A DNA stretch of 64,000 nt from Rhodococcus sp. WMMA185 (GCF_001767395.1 NZ_CP017014.1:3985012-4049011), one strand, 5' to 3'; shown: positions 1-9,625, counted from the stretch's first letter. Notes: a model not told the origin generated them from the letters alone. Numbers and translations are program-made.

Positions 1-510
1 GTCGTCCACTTCTTCGGAGTCCGTGGTGTCGGGGAAGGACTGATCGTCAGAGCCGAACCGGCGCCGGCGGAACGACGTGGAATTCGCCCCCGAGGGCTCG
101 AGAGGGTGAGACTCGAGATGCTGGGGCGGATGGATCGGTTCCGAGTCCTCGAGGTGGGCTCGAGGAGCGGGGTCTGATACGGGTGGTTCGGACACCGACT
201 GTTCGCTCGCGGGTTCGTCGTCGACAGGAGCGGCAATCCGAACGCCGATTCCTTCCACCTGCTCGCCGAGATGGCGGCCCAGCGCGTGCAGGATCGGTTC
301 ACGAAGATCCCGCTCGATCGCTTCTTGAGCGAAGGGAGACGGCACAGACAGGAGAGCGAATCCTTGAGCCAGCGTCAGTGGCTTGACGAGCGCCAACCAG
401 GCCTTCTGTCCCCTGGTCAACGGTGGTAGATCTCCGCCGGGCGCATCGGACGTGAGGTCTGCGACGACGTCGATCCAGATCCGGGCGAGCGCATTCGGAT
501 CGTCGTTCAC
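1..510 (-). CDS. dnaA: Chromosomal replication initiator DnaA, N-terminal part (gene runs off the window)
   Basis: DnaA is the AAA+ ATPase that binds DnaA boxes and opens the origin. Only the first 170 codons are present: domain I (about residues 1-90, starting [16 protein letters not shown]) and the start of the acidic, proline-rich domain II linker. The ATPase and box-binding domains lie outside the window. The GTG start at 510 is chosen because a strong Shine-Dalgarno (GGGGAGG, 517-523 on the other strand) sits 6 nt upstream. It is divergent from rpmH, the standard actinobacterial arrangement. The family assignment rests on the N-terminal sequence plus this very characteristic context. Confidence 0.93.
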   Translation of the reverse strand, partial: MNDDPNALARIWIDVVADLTSDAPGGDLPPLTRGQKAWLALVKPLTLAQGFALLSVPSPFAQEAIERDLREPILHALGRHLGEQVEGIGVRIAAPVDDEPASEQSVSEPPVSDPAPRAHLEDSEPIHPPQHLESHPLEPSGANSTSFRRRRFGSDDQSFPDTTDSEEVDD

Positions 511-652
511 GTGGTTCCTCCCCAGTTTGTTCGCGGACTCGGCGTCGGGCGGTGCCGAGTAGAGATGGCGGTGCCGGTGCCGAGGTGAAGATGGGAGATC
601 CCCGACCTGAGGATGGACCCGTACGAGTCTACGAATATGCCATCTGAACTGT

Positions 653-860
653 GTTTCCACACAATTATCCACAGATGTGGAGTAATTGCAGGCATCTGTC
701 TACAGGCGCAGGTTCGCGCCATGTGGACAAAATCCAGGGCGCTGACCTGCGATTATGTGGACGAATATGGGTTGTGCGGATTCGCCGACGTGGGAAATGA
801 GGGTCGTCAGCTGGTCTCGTGGTGATCTGGACTGGCACACCATCGGTTACCTGTGGATGA
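653..860. promoter_or_regulatory. Cluster of DnaA boxes in the dnaA-rpmH intergenic region
   Basis: The 730-bp gap between dnaA and rpmH contains a perfect TTATCCACA box at 665-673 and TGTGGACAA (reverse of TTGTCCACA) at 722-730. Near-matches are GTTTCCACA at 653-661, TGTGGAGTA at 676-684, TGTGGACGA at 756-764 and TGTGGATGA at 852-860. DnaA boxes here probably autoregulate dnaA. In mycobacteria and Streptomyces the functional oriC is on the other side of dnaA (towards dnaN), so this need not be the origin. The rest of the gap (511-650 and 861-1061) shows no gene. Confidence 0.75.
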
Positions 861-1061
861 AGTGTGCTGAATGTGCAGATGAGAACGGTGAAGTCGAGGA
901 CTCGACACTCGATCAGGGTTCATCGGCAAGACCATGCATAGACGCTAGCAATTGTGTCGGCAACCTCACAGCGGTTTGAAGCATTGAATTTCGGTTGCAA
1001 GCATTTGCCGATCTTCGGCGTGTCGGCCCGCGGCTGGTTGGGGGGTGACAGTCGAGCGAGT

Positions 1062-1090
1062 TTGACCTGACTGTCCGTGATAAGTACTCT
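1062..1090 (+). promoter_or_regulatory. Possible SigA-type promoter for rpmH operon
   Basis: TTGACC (1062-1067) and TACTCT (1085-1090) are separated by exactly 17 nt, a fair match to a housekeeping promoter about 150 bp upstream of rpmH. No start site is known; this is a pattern match only. Confidence 0.35.
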
Positions 1091-1240
1091 CGAACGGTCA
1101 CCCTGTGGTGAGGTGGCGGTTTCGTGCTGGCTCGAGCGCCTAGCGAAATTGTTTCACCCACCGTGCACGGGCAGTTGAATTTTGCCAATGTTTGAACCAT
1201 GGCGCCGGGAGGCGTCGAAGAATCTCGAGGAGTGTTGACC

Positions 1241-1384
1241 GTGGCCAAGGGCAAGCGGACGTTCCAGCCGAACAACCGACGCCGCGCGCGCGTTCACGGC
1301 TTCCGTCTTCGTATGCGGACCCGTGCGGGCCGTGCAATCGTTTCGGCACGCCGCCGCAAGGGCCGCGCATCCCTCACAGCCTGA
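1241..1384 (+). CDS. rpmH: 50S ribosomal protein L34
   Basis: A 47-residue, very basic ribosomal protein ([20 protein letters not shown]...) that is nearly identical to the mycobacterial L34 family and has its usual length. The GTG at 1241 is chosen because GAGGAG (1227-1232) lies 8 nt upstream. An in-frame GTG at 1232 would overlap that ribosome binding site. It is the first gene of the rpmH-rnpA-yidD-yidC-jag run. Confidence 0.96.
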   Translation: MAKGKRTFQPNNRRRARVHGFRLRMRTRAGRAIVSARRRKGRASLTA

Positions 1385-1412
1385 TCCCGAATCCCGGGAT
1401 CAGGAGCTTGGG

Positions 1413-1790
1413 GTGCTGCCTGAGCCGAACCGGCTACGTCGTCATTCGGATTTTTCCTTGACCGTACGACGCGGTCGCCGGGTTGGTAGAGGTGACCTGG
1501 TTGTACATGCATTTGACCGTGTACAGGCGGGCGAGCTGGTGAGCAATGGCGGTCCCCGATTCGGACTCGTCGTGAGTAAGGCTGTCGGGCCGGCGGTGAT
1601 TCGTCATCGAGTCGCACGCCGGCTTCGTCATGTGTGCATGGACCTGTTAGAGACGGTCCCCGTCGGTACTGATGTGGTGATTCGGGCCCTTCCTGGAGCC
1701 GCAACCGCTAGCAGTCGGGATCTGGACAAGCAACTGCGTGCAGGTCTTCATCGATTGAATCTTCTTGCGCCCGTAAGTAACTCCGCATGA
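1413..1790 (+). CDS. rnpA: Ribonuclease P protein component
   Basis: Protein subunit of RNase P, which matures the 5' ends of tRNAs. The 125-residue product carries the RNP signature around residues 60-75, where a basic helix RHRVARRLRH follows KAVGPAVI, and it begins VLPEPNRLRRHSDF as in mycobacterial RnpA. GTG at 1413 is preceded by AGGAG (1402-1406). Longer in-frame upstream starts would run into rpmH and are rejected. Its end overlaps the yidD start by 4 nt (ATGA), so translation is probably coupled. Confidence 0.95.
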   Translation: MLPEPNRLRRHSDFSLTVRRGRRVGRGDLVVHAFDRVQAGELVSNGGPRFGLVVSKAVGPAVIRHRVARRLRHVCMDLLETVPVGTDVVIRALPGAATASSRDLDKQLRAGLHRLNLLAPVSNSA

Positions 1791-2149
1791 ACAGCGCACT
1801 GGGCAAGTCGAGCGCCACCTCGTCGGCAAGATCGGCGTGGGTGTCAGTTCGTGCGGTTCCGGCGCAGATTCTCATCTTCTTCATTGAGCTCTATCGGACA
1901 TATGTGTCCCCCCTGAGGCTGCCGACCTGCAGGTTTATGCCAACCTGTAGTGAGTACGCAGTGGAAGCATTACGGACCCACGGGGCGATCAAGGGCCTCG
2001 TTCTGACGGTGGTTCGGTTGTTGAAATGCGCCCCCTGGCACCCTGGTGGGTGGGACCCGGTCCCGGGTGGGCCGGATTCGGTCCCCGACCAGCGTCCGGG
2101 AAGCCATGATCGCTGTCCTGTGAAAGTGGACGAACAGAGGAGTACCTAG
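1787..2149 (+). CDS. yidD: Membrane protein insertion efficiency factor YidD
   Basis: Small membrane-associated protein that assists YidC-dependent insertion. The family core is clear: a hydrophobic segment (about residues 23-40), then [28 protein letters not shown] and the [13 protein letters not shown] tail motif. The N-terminal ~20 residues are a poorly conserved extension. ATG at 1787 overlaps the rnpA stop by 4 nt; yidC starts 4 nt after its end. Confidence 0.94.
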   Translation: MNSALGKSSATSSARSAWVSVRAVPAQILIFFIELYRTYVSPLRLPTCRFMPTCSEYAVEALRTHGAIKGLVLTVVRLLKCAPWHPGGWDPVPGGPDSVPDQRPGSHDRCPVKVDEQRST

Positions 2150-2153
2150 AGCC

Positions 2154-3257
2154 GTGCTCGACTTCATTTACTACCCGGTGTCCGGGATCCTGTGGGTCTG
2201 GCACAAGGTGTTCGGGGCGATTCCCTTCCTGGGCCCTGACAACGGCATCACGTGGGCGCTGTCCGTGGTGTTTCTTGTATTCACCCTTCGCGCAGTTCTG
2301 TACAAGCCCTTCGTCAAGCAGGTCCGGACGACGAGGCAGATGCAGGAGTTGCAACCGCAGATCAAGGCGCTGCAGAAAAAGTACTCGGGTGACCGCCAGC
2401 GGCAGGCGGCCGAGATGCAGAAGCTACAGAAGGAACACGGGTTCAACCCGATCATGGGCTGCCTCCCCGTGCTGGCGCAGGCGCCCGTGTTCATCGGCTT
2501 GTTTCACGTCCTGCGTTCGTTCAACCGCACCGGCACCGGCTTCGGTCAGGTAGGCCTTTCGGTCGAGGCCAATGCCAACACACCGAACTACTTCTTCGGT
2601 GTCGACGACGTTCAATCCTTCCTGAGCGCCCGTCTGTTCGGCGCTCCCATTTCGGCATGGATCACGATGCCGAAAGCGCAGCTCGACGCATTCGCCGCGT
2701 ATGGGCCGATTCCCACCGTCCTGAATATTGCTGTTGTGGCGGTTCCGCTGATGATCATCGCGAGCATCGCAACGCACTTCAATTCACGCGCGTCGGTGGC
2801 GCGACAGAGTCCCGAGGCTGCTGCGAATCCGCAGTCGGCCATCATGAACAAGCTCGCGCTCTATGTGTTCCCGCTCGGTGTTCTGGTTGGTGGACCGTTC
2901 CTGCCCATCGCAATTCTGCTGTACTGGGTGAGTAACAACATCTGGACCTACGGACAGCAGCACATCGTCTTCCGCCGAATCGACGCCGAAGAGGAAGAGA
3001 AGAAGCAGGCGGCAATGGCGCGTCGAGCAGAGAACGCCCCCAAGCCCGGGGCGCGACCGGATCTCTCCAAGAAGAAGAAGTCTGGAGCCGCAGCAACGAA
3101 TGGTTCGTCCGGCCAGGACGACTCGGAGAAGGTCAATAGCGACGACTCCACTGATCAGGCGGTCGGCGGTGCTTCAACTCAGGGTGGGTCGAAGCCGAAG
3201 CCTGGTAGCCGCCCTCAGTCCAACCGTGGAAAGTCCTCCAAGCGCAAGCGGCGCTGA
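2154..3257 (+). CDS. yidC: Membrane protein insertase YidC
   Basis: Oxa1/YidC insertase in the cytoplasmic membrane, working with or without SecYEG. The 367-residue protein has an N-terminal hydrophobic segment, a long charged helix after the second membrane segment ([19 protein letters not shown]), three further membrane segments (about 95-120, 180-205, 230-265) and a strongly basic, Lys/Arg-rich tail (about 275-367) thought to contact the ribosome. It starts at GTG 2154. The family signature [19 protein letters not shown] is visible at about 100-120. Confidence 0.96.
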   Translation: MLDFIYYPVSGILWVWHKVFGAIPFLGPDNGITWALSVVFLVFTLRAVLYKPFVKQVRTTRQMQELQPQIKALQKKYSGDRQRQAAEMQKLQKEHGFNPIMGCLPVLAQAPVFIGLFHVLRSFNRTGTGFGQVGLSVEANANTPNYFFGVDDVQSFLSARLFGAPISAWITMPKAQLDAFAAYGPIPTVLNIAVVAVPLMIIASIATHFNSRASVARQSPEAAANPQSAIMNKLALYVFPLGVLVGGPFLPIAILLYWVSNNIWTYGQQHIVFRRIDAEEEEKKQAAMARRAENAPKPGARPDLSKKKKSGAAATNGSSGQDDSEKVNSDDSTDQAVGGASTQGGSKPKPGSRPQSNRGKSSKRKRR

Positions 3258-3270
3258 TTCAGAAAAGAGA

Positions 3271-3831
3271 ATGAGCATGGCTATTGAGCCTGACATCGCA
3301 GTTGACGGAGATGGGATGGACGACACTGCGCCGGCGCAGAATCTGGACGCCGAGTTGGACGCCGATTCTGATGACCTGCTGATCGAAGAGGGAGAAATCG
3401 CCGGCGACTACCTGGAGCAGTTGCTCGACGTACTCGACTTCGATGGTGATATCGACCTGGACGTCGAGGGTGATCGTGCCATGGTCAGCATCGACGGCGG
3501 CGACGATCTCACCAAATTGGTCGGGCGGAAGGGTGAGGTGCTCGATGCACTCCAGGAACTGACGCGCCTTGCAGTGCAGCAGACAACCGGCGAGCGTAGT
3601 CGTCTCATGCTCGACGTCGCGGGGTGGCGCGCCGGCCGGCGTGCGGAACTCACCGAACTCGGCGTATCTGCGGCCCGCCGAGTCCTCGAGAGCGGTGAGC
3701 GTGAGGAGTTGTCTCCGATGACGCCGTTCGAGCGGAAAATCGTGCATGACGCAGTCGCGAAGATCGAGGGCGTTTCGAGCGAAAGCGAGGGCGCTGAGCC
3801 GTCACGCCGTGTAGTTGTGATCAAAGACTGA
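3271..3831 (+). CDS. jag: Jag/KhpB-type KH-R3H RNA-binding protein
   Basis: Cytoplasmic single-stranded nucleic-acid-binding protein. The 186-residue product has an acidic N-terminus (about 1-60), a KH domain with the GxxG-like loop VGRKGE (about 85-90), and an R3H domain with the R-x3-H motif in FERKIVHDAV near residue 155. The ATG at 3271 is preceded by AAAGAGA. A longer open frame starting at 3100 lies inside yidC in another frame and is not credible. ATG 3277 is a possible alternative start. It closes the rpmH operon. Confidence 0.92.
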   Translation: MSMAIEPDIAVDGDGMDDTAPAQNLDAELDADSDDLLIEEGEIAGDYLEQLLDVLDFDGDIDLDVEGDRAMVSIDGGDDLTKLVGRKGEVLDALQELTRLAVQQTTGERSRLMLDVAGWRAGRRAELTELGVSAARRVLESGEREELSPMTPFERKIVHDAVAKIEGVSSESEGAEPSRRVVVIKD

Positions 3832-3845
3832 TCGACCCAGCCGCC

Positions 3846-3890
3846 GAAGGCGAGGTTCCGGGATTAGCGTCCGGGTTCCTCGCCTTCTTT
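3846..3890 (+). terminator. Terminator after jag
   Basis: GAAGGCGAGG (3846-3855) pairs perfectly with CCTCGCCTTC (3878-3887), with further CCGG pairing inside, and is followed by a short T run. It ends the rpmH-jag transcription unit. Confidence 0.75.
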
Positions 3891-3922
3891 GCGTCTTCCC
3901 CTGTATCACGGTGGTGGTGTTG

Positions 3923-3938
3923 TGTTTCACGTGAAACA
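3923..3938. promoter_or_regulatory. parS site 1 (perfect)
   Basis: TGTTTCACGTGAAACA, an exact match to the 16-bp bacterial parS consensus bound by ParB. Confidence 0.95.
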
Positions 3939-4371
3939 CAAGCCCCTCCCCTCTCTAACTCTTCCCTAGCCTCGCGCCACGACTCCTTTCCGCTGCGGAC
4001 TGTTCGGAGCACTGTGGTTGCAGCACCAACTGCTGCAGCCACTCGACAGCCAACTTGGACACCCCACGTGAGTGGGTGCACTCGAGTGCGAATAGGTAGG
4101 TGAGTCGGAAGCTGTCATGGGCGGGCTCAAGAGTGACCGTTTCGTTCGCGGCGGTACGGTTTCCGTTCGTCGAGACCGGAATTCGGTTGCAGTTTAGGCT
4201 AGGTCGACCCCTGCAGCCATTTCGTCACAGTGATGATTGCGAAGCGGGGACACGTCCGCGATCGGTGAAGTGGTCGCGGCTCTCGAGACCGTCAGCCGCG
4301 CCGCTTCCTTCTCTCCCAGCTTCTGAATCGGCCTCTCGCAGATTCTGAATCGACGACATCCGTTGCCGCAC

Positions 4372-4387
4372 TGTTCCACGTGAAACA
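4372..4387. promoter_or_regulatory. parS site 2
   Basis: TGTTCCACGTGAAACA, one mismatch from consensus parS. Confidence 0.88.
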
Positions 4388-4525
4388 ACCAACTCGGTTC
4401 ACGCAGCGTCGTCGCGGACACGTCTCGCGTCACCGAACTTCTCGGTGTGTGGAGGGTCTCGGTGCGGGATGGCGGACGGAAGGGGCGACTGCGGCGGGGG
4501 TTCGCAGATGCAACGCCGACGCGGC

Positions 4526-4541
4526 CGTTTCACGTGAAACA
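4526..4541. promoter_or_regulatory. parS site 3
   Basis: CGTTTCACGTGAAACA, one mismatch at the outermost base of consensus parS. Confidence 0.9.
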
Positions 4542-4679
4542 CCCGGATGCCCGTACTCACCGGAGTTAAAGGAAAGCCAGCAACACCTCGTGTAGCTGCC
4601 CGTCGGTAGGAGGCGCGTTCATGAACGAGCCGAATAATAGAGAGGCTGAATTTGCTGACTTCACGTTCTTCGCGAGAAA

Positions 4680-5363
4680 ATGTTCCACGTGGAACCACAG
4701 GGTGAAGGGCTAGCCGAATGGGACGAACAAGCGGCGGCACGTCAGGTGTTCGGTGAACGATTCGAAATCGCGGAACGCTATCATAAGTCGCTCGCTAGCG
4801 ACGGCGTCGAACGAGGTCTGATCGGTCCTCGTGAGGTACCTCGTCTCTGGGAACGGCACCTTCTGAACTGCGCCGTCGTCAGTGAGTTGATTGCCGAGGG
4901 TGAATCCGTCGTCGACGTTGGCAGCGGTGCGGGGCTACCTGGAATTCCCCTTTCCATCGCACGGCCCGATCTCCACATCACTTTGGTCGAACCGCTCCTG
5001 CGACGATCTATATATCTAGCCGAGTTCGTGGAGTCGAACGGGCTGGACATCTTGGTGGTTCGAGGGCGAGCCGAAGAGTCGGGCGTGATCAAAGAGGCTG
5101 GGGGTGCGGACGTGGTGACCTCCCGCGCTGTGGCACCGTTGGAGAAACTCGCCAAATGGTCGCTACCGCTGATCCATGAACATGGGAGAATGCTCGCATT
5201 GAAAGGTTCAAGCGCCGCCGAAGAGATCTCTCGCGACCGCGCTGCCCTCACTCGTATGGGCGCGGGGAACTTGGAGATCATCGAGTGCGGAGTGGGCTTG
5301 CTTCCCGTGCCCACAGTTGTGGTGAAGGCGGAACGAGTACCAAAACGCCGTCATCGTAGATGA
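4680..5363 (+). CDS. rsmG: 16S rRNA (guanine-527-N7)-methyltransferase RsmG (GidB)
   Basis: SAM-dependent methyltransferase that makes m7G527 in 16S rRNA. The 227-residue product matches mycobacterial Gid throughout: [20 protein letters not shown], the SAM motif [15 protein letters not shown] (about 80-94) and [11 protein letters not shown] 4680 is the only plausible start, and its first codons are made of parS DNA (MFHVEP), a known quirk of this gene in actinobacteria. It is 70 nt upstream of parA. Confidence 0.94.
   Translation: MFHVEPQGEGLAEWDEQAAARQVFGERFEIAERYHKSLASDGVERGLIGPREVPRLWERHLLNCAVVSELIAEGESVVDVGSGAGLPGIPLSIARPDLHITLVEPLLRRSIYLAEFVESNGLDILVVRGRAEESGVIKEAGGADVVTSRAVAPLEKLAKWSLPLIHEHGRMLALKGSSAAEEISRDRAALTRMGAGNLEIIECGVGLLPVPTVVVKAERVPKRRHRR
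4681..4696. promoter_or_regulatory. parS site 4, overlapping the rsmG start
   Basis: TGTTCCACGTGGAACC has an intact palindromic core with three substitutions from consensus. It begins one base into the rsmG start codon, so it encodes the first residues FHVEP. Confidence 0.75.
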
Positions 5364-5432
5364 CGGGACTGGTCGGGGGTTAGGTAGCGAGCATGTTGAG
5401 CAACGAGCGATTCCCAATCGAAGGAGTAGTCA

Positions 5433-6446
5433 ATGTCGGGTGGGCCTGAATCCGCCGTTTCACGTGAAACAGCATCACGTGAAACCGACCATCAATACGA
5501 CCAGGCGGCGCCATCCGAGAATGGAGATGGCGAGTTCACGGCCCCGTACAACGGAATATCCGTAGAGGAAACTCCGATCGGTGCGGCCGCGCAGCGAGCA
5601 AGTCAGGTACTCCACCCACACTCGGTGACACTTCAGAAGCCGCCGAAACGCCGAATCATGACTATCGCCAATCAGAAGGGCGGTGTCGGAAAAACGACGA
5701 GTGCAGTCAATTTGGCGTCCGCTCTCGCGGTCCAAGGATTGACGGTGTTGGTAGTTGATCTCGATCCGCAGGGCAACGCCAGCACTGCGTTGGGAATCGC
5801 ACACAACTCCGGTGTGCCTTCCAGTTACGAACTTCTACTCGGTGAGGTGACCGCGGCGGAGGCGATCCAGAAGAGCCCCCACAACGATCGACTGTTCTGC
5901 ATCCCCGCGACGATCGATCTGGCCGGCGCCGAGATCGAACTGGTCTCCATGGTGGCACGTGAGGGTCGGCTCAAGAGTGCACTGTCGGAGCAGGCGCTCG
6001 GAGATATCGACGTGGATTTCATCCTGATCGACTGCCCGCCTTCGCTCGGACTCCTCACGGTGAACGCGATGGTCGCGGCCAAAGAGGTTCTTATTCCGAT
6101 TCAGTGCGAGTACTACGCCCTCGAAGGTGTGGGACAACTCTTGAGGAACATCGAGCTGGTGCAGGCCCACTTGAACCCCGATCTCCATGTTTCGACGGTG
6201 CTCCTCACCATGTACGACGGGCGCACCAAGTTGGCCGACCAAGTCGCCGAAGAAGTACGCACCCACTTCGGCCAGGCGGTTCTACGCGCGGTCATACCGC
6301 GCAGTGTGAAGGTCTCCGAGGCCCCTGGATACGGCATGACCGTACTGGACTACGACCCCGGGTCGCGGGGTGCCATGAGCTACCTTGACGCAGGCCGTGA
6401 ACTTGCGACACGTACCGAACCGATGACAGAGCAGGAGCAGCGATGA
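5433..6446 (+). CDS. parA: Chromosome partitioning ATPase ParA
   Basis: Deviant-Walker ATPase that moves ParB-parS complexes. The 337-residue protein has a variable N-terminal tail (1-75), the P-loop KGGVGKTT near residue 87, the Walker A' block [11 protein letters not shown] and [13 protein letters not shown] 5433 has an AAGGAG ribosome binding site. The tail contains SRET twice, encoded by the parS DNA at 5456-5486. It overlaps parB by 4 nt (ATGA). Confidence 0.97.
   Translation: MSGGPESAVSRETASRETDHQYDQAAPSENGDGEFTAPYNGISVEETPIGAAAQRASQVLHPHSVTLQKPPKRRIMTIANQKGGVGKTTSAVNLASALAVQGLTVLVVDLDPQGNASTALGIAHNSGVPSSYELLLGEVTAAEAIQKSPHNDRLFCIPATIDLAGAEIELVSMVAREGRLKSALSEQALGDIDVDFILIDCPPSLGLLTVNAMVAAKEVLIPIQCEYYALEGVGQLLRNIELVQAHLNPDLHVSTVLLTMYDGRTKLADQVAEEVRTHFGQAVLRAVIPRSVKVSEAPGYGMTVLDYDPGSRGAMSYLDAGRELATRTEPMTEQEQR
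5456..5471. promoter_or_regulatory. parS site 5 inside parA, with an adjacent degenerate copy
   Basis: CGTTTCACGTGAAACA (5456-5471) is a near-perfect parS inside the parA coding region. An abutting site at 5471-5486 (AGCATCACGTGAAACC) keeps the right half and the core. Both are translated as SRET in ParA. Confidence 0.88.
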
Positions 6447-7552
6447 GTCAGACACGCAAAGGGGGGCTGGGCCGCGGTCTGGCTGCACTCATTCCTACCG
6501 GACCGACGATGACTCCAGGACTCGGCGTCGCCGCAGCCGATGTGGTGATCGGAAGCGAGAAGCGCACGTCGACGACCGCTTCCAATCCGCAATCTTCTGA
6601 ACCATCGACCGATGGGGAGGCGACCCAGACCTCCACCGGAAGCGATGGAACCACCAATCACGCCGTCTCCGCGTCGGACGGCACCAATCACGCCGACTCC
6701 GCGTCGGATGGTGGAACGCAACCGCTCCCCTCCCCCACCGGGGCGGTGTACCGGGAAATCTCTCCCAACCTGATCGAGAGGAATCCCAAGCAGCCTCGGC
6801 AGGTTTTTGACGAAGAGGCCCTCGCCGAGTTGGTTCACTCGATCCGTGAGTTCGGACTGATGCAGCCGATCGTCGTGCGCCCAACCGGGAACGGCAAGTT
6901 CCAACTCGTCATGGGTGAGCGTAGGTGGCGTGCCAGCCAGGAAGCCGAGCTCGAGACGATCCCCGCGATCGTCCGCGAGACCGATGACGAAGCGATGCTC
7001 CGAGATGCCCTTCTCGAGAACATTCACCGCGTTCAGCTCAATCCTCTGGAGGAGGCGGCGGCCTACCAGCAACTACTCGAAGAGTTCGAGGTGACGCATG
7101 AGGAGCTGGCCGCGCGGATCGGCCGTTCCCGCCCAGTGGTCACAAACATGATCCGATTGCTCAAGTTGCCGATTCCGGTCCAGCGCCGTGTCGCGGCGGG
7201 CGTCCTGTCTGCGGGGCACGCTCGGGCGCTGCTCTCTCTCGAGGCCGGCGCGGATTCGCAAGAGGTGATGGCTGCACGCGTCGTGGCGGAAGGGCTGTCT
7301 GTTCGTGCGACAGAGGAAGCGGTCATGCTCGCCAACCGCAATGGGGATCAGGCGGCGCAGCCAACGCAGCGTCGGAAGCCGATTGTGATGCCGGGCTTGC
7401 AGGACGTGGCCGACCGGCTCTCGGATTCGTTCGATACCCGGGTCACGGTCAGCCTCGGCAAGCGCAAGGGCAAGATCGTAGTCGAGTTCGGATCTGTGGA
7501 CGATCTTCAAAGGATCGTGGGAATGATGGAGGTACAGAAGGCCGATTCGTAA
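6443..7552 (+). CDS. parB: Chromosome partitioning protein ParB
   Basis: CTP-dependent DNA clamp that loads at parS. In the 369-residue product the first ~100 residues are low complexity with a repeat (NHAVSASDG / NHADSASDG). The conserved N-domain follows, from [20 protein letters not shown], with the CTP-binding motif GERRWRA near residue 156. A helix-turn-helix is at about 215-240 ([20 protein letters not shown]), and the dimerisation tail comes last. It is translationally coupled to parA. Confidence 0.97.
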   Translation: MSQTRKGGLGRGLAALIPTGPTMTPGLGVAAADVVIGSEKRTSTTASNPQSSEPSTDGEATQTSTGSDGTTNHAVSASDGTNHADSASDGGTQPLPSPTGAVYREISPNLIERNPKQPRQVFDEEALAELVHSIREFGLMQPIVVRPTGNGKFQLVMGERRWRASQEAELETIPAIVRETDDEAMLRDALLENIHRVQLNPLEEAAAYQQLLEEFEVTHEELAARIGRSRPVVTNMIRLLKLPIPVQRRVAAGVLSAGHARALLSLEAGADSQEVMAARVVAEGLSVRATEEAVMLANRNGDQAAQPTQRRKPIVMPGLQDVADRLSDSFDTRVTVSLGKRKGKIVVEFGSVDDLQRIVGMMEVQKADS

Positions 7553-7710
7553 GCACTTGTCGAGGTGGAAGGCACCCCGCGGTAATCCGTCACTGTGACA
7601 GTGACAGTCCGAGGCATCGGCTCCGGAGTCGTCAGTGAATGTGAAACCCGTTGAATAGCAGAGGATATCGAATGATACGCGTCAGTGACTCACGGAGGCT
7701 GAGCTAGCCA

Positions 7711-8415
7711 GTGTCGATTAACGTCACGTCGCTTACCCTCGACGGCCTGGACAAGCTCTCCGCACATGCTCGTCGCTGTGTCTTCTGGGAAATGGACCCG
7801 GCGGCGATCAAGGGTGCGCGCGGATTCTGCGACCAGGAATTCGAGAAGGAGGCATGGCTGTCGATGGTCATGCTGGAGTGGGGTTCGTGCGGTCAGGTTG
7901 CCGTCGTAGACGGCAAGCCGGTCGGTAGTGCTCTCTACGCTCCTCCGCGAACCGTACCCCGTGCGCAACTTCTACCGACCGGACCGGTAGGTGCCGATGC
8001 GATTCTCCTCACGAGTATCTGGCTCGAGCCCGGGGCCGAGCAACAGGATCTGGGGAGCACATTGATCCAAGCGGTTGTTGCAGATCTGGTGCGCCGTGGT
8101 GTTCGCGCCCTCGAGGCATTCGGTATCCGCGACATCAATGGGGACCGATCACTCGATACACAGAGCGGGGGCGTCGCGCCCACCAGGGCTGTCCGCGAGT
8201 GCTCCCCCGAGGAGTGCATGATTCCGGCTACCCTGCTCGAAGACAACGGCTTCGAGGTGGTCGCTCCGCACCCACGGTTCCCCCGTCTGCGACTCGAGCT
8301 GAATCGTGACCACGGCTGGAAGGAAGATGTGGAGGCGGCACTCGAGCGACTGCTGAAAACGGCCTCTGTGAGCTTGGTCGACATCGGTGAGCGCACACCG
8401 GTGGGCGCGCCCTGA
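7711..8415 (+). CDS. GNAT-like N-acetyltransferase, homologue of the conserved protein after mycobacterial parB
   Basis: A 234-residue cytoplasmic protein with an acetyltransferase-like core: a LTSIWLEPG strand followed by a LGSTLIQAVVADLVRRG helix at about 105-130. It corresponds in position and length to Rv3916c of M. tuberculosis. The substrate is unknown. GTG 7711 has GGAGG (7694-7698) about 12 nt upstream. It converges on cwlM with a 10-bp gap. Confidence 0.75.
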   Translation: MSINVTSLTLDGLDKLSAHARRCVFWEMDPAAIKGARGFCDQEFEKEAWLSMVMLEWGSCGQVAVVDGKPVGSALYAPPRTVPRAQLLPTGPVGADAILLTSIWLEPGAEQQDLGSTLIQAVVADLVRRGVRALEAFGIRDINGDRSLDTQSGGVAPTRAVRECSPEECMIPATLLEDNGFEVVAPHPRFPRLRLELNRDHGWKEDVEAALERLLKTASVSLVDIGERTPVGAP

Positions 8416-8425
8416 TTTGCGGCGT

Positions 8426-9625
8426 TCAGGGGCGCCGGGAGGCCGCCAACTCCTCGGCAAGTAGTTCAGCAAAGGTGAATGTTCCGGTCGGCTGATCGTC
8501 CTGACCGAGTAGATACAGTCGCTTCACGGAGATGAGGATGGCCTCGGCGATGGCGTCGCGGGCCCGGGGGTTGGCGAGAACCTCGGCATCGGAACGGTTG
8601 GTGAGGTAGCCCAAGTCGATCTGTACGGTCGGCATATTGGTTAGTCGGAGTAGATCCCAGGTCCGCCCGTGGGTTCGGCAGTCCTGCAGTGGCGTGCGTG
8701 CCACGATCTCCCGTTGGATGAATCCAGTGAGGACCTGGCCGATCATCGACGTGGAACCATGCGAGTTACCGAAGTGGAAGCTCGCTACACCATGGGCGGA
8801 CGGGCTGGAGTTGCTGTCACACCGAAGCGAGATCATCAGATCGGCATCGAAGGCGTTCGCTGTGGAGGCCCGTTCGATATCCGAAGGATTCGCGTGGTGC
8901 GGTCGGGACAGGAACGTCTCCATTCCCGTTGCTGCCATCCGACCCTCGAGTCTGCTGGCGAGATCCCACAGAATGTCGGATTCCGAGATTGTGCCGTACG
9001 GGGAGTGCACGATCGCACCGAAAGTGTTGCCGCCGAGACCCGGATCGATGACGATCCGCTTGCCACTCAACTGCGGACCCGAACGGCGGACCAGTTCTTC
9101 TTCGCTGATTGCGTGCGGCGACCCACCGGTGACGCGGGTGCCTAGCAACTCGAGGGATCGGAGGGTGGCCGGCCCGCAGATGCCGTCGGCCGCGATCCCG
9201 ATCTCCCGTTGAAACGAGGACAGGGAATCATGGGTCATCGGTCCGAAGAATCCGTCCACGCGACCGATGTAGAAGCCAAGATCCTGCAGCCGGGTCTGCA
9301 AGGTGGCGACATCGTCGCCGTAGAGCGGCGCGGACAGCTGATAGATCAGTGTCCGCGCGCCCAGACGGTACGACGCTTCTCTCATGGAACGGTATGTTGC
9401 CCGCCCCACGATTCCATCCACGAGTAACCCGCGCTGCTGCTGAAACGCACGCACTGCGCTGTCGAGGTGATGATCGAACACCGCGTCTGAGGCGATCCAG
9501 TGGGAGCTGTCGGTGACGTCGCGCCGAGTGTCGGCGATGCAGTCGTGAAGAAATCCGAGACCGGCCAGGATGCCCCGAATCTCAGCGACGGCGGGGCCAG
9601 TTTCGCCACGACAGAGTCGGTGCAT
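8426..9625 (-). CDS. cwlM: CwlM-like peptidoglycan amidase homologue, probably catalytically inactive regulator
   Basis: The 399-residue protein has two peptidoglycan-binding type 1 repeats (about 1-75 and 90-155, the second around LQTRLQDLGFYIGRVDGFFG) and an amidase_3 domain (about 190-380). The usual zinc ligands look replaced: DPGLGG where active amidases have DPGHGG, and SLRCDS where they have an SIH-type motif. The end of the fold reads IDLGYLTN rather than VEVGFLSN. In M. tuberculosis, CwlM sits in the same place and regulates MurA and peptidoglycan precursor supply after PknB phosphorylation. There is no signal peptide, which fits a cytoplasmic regulator. An in-frame stop lies two codons before the start. 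Confidence 0.88.
   Translation of the reverse strand: MHRLCRGETGPAVAEIRGILAGLGFLHDCIADTRRDVTDSSHWIASDAVFDHHLDSAVRAFQQQRGLLVDGIVGRATYRSMREASYRLGARTLIYQLSAPLYGDDVATLQTRLQDLGFYIGRVDGFFGPMTHDSLSSFQREIGIAADGICGPATLRSLELLGTRVTGGSPHAISEEELVRRSGPQLSGKRIVIDPGLGGNTFGAIVHSPYGTISESDILWDLASRLEGRMAATGMETFLSRPHHANPSDIERASTANAFDADLMISLRCDSNSSPSAHGVASFHFGNSHGSTSMIGQVLTGFIQREIVARTPLQDCRTHGRTWDLLRLTNMPTVQIDLGYLTNRSDAEVLANPRARDAIAEAILISVKRLYLLGQDDQPTGTFTFAELLAEELAASRRP

Larger units (their letters stand above)
3832..4679. other. Non-coding parS-bearing spacer between jag and rsmG
   Basis: This 848-bp stretch contains no convincing gene. It holds the jag terminator and three parS sites (3923, 4372, 4526); a fourth begins at 4681. 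A CACGTG core at about 4065 inside a weak inverted repeat lacks the parS flanks. The likely role is centromere-like DNA for ParB loading. Confidence 0.7.

Noticed and set aside
511-1240. Calling the dnaA-rpmH spacer the replication origin
   Set aside because: In related genera the functional oriC is between dnaA and dnaN, which is outside the window; no clear unwinding element was seen here.
4062-4085. Additional parS around the CACGTG at about 4065
   Set aside because: Only the hexamer core matches; the flanking bases do not fit the 16-bp parS.
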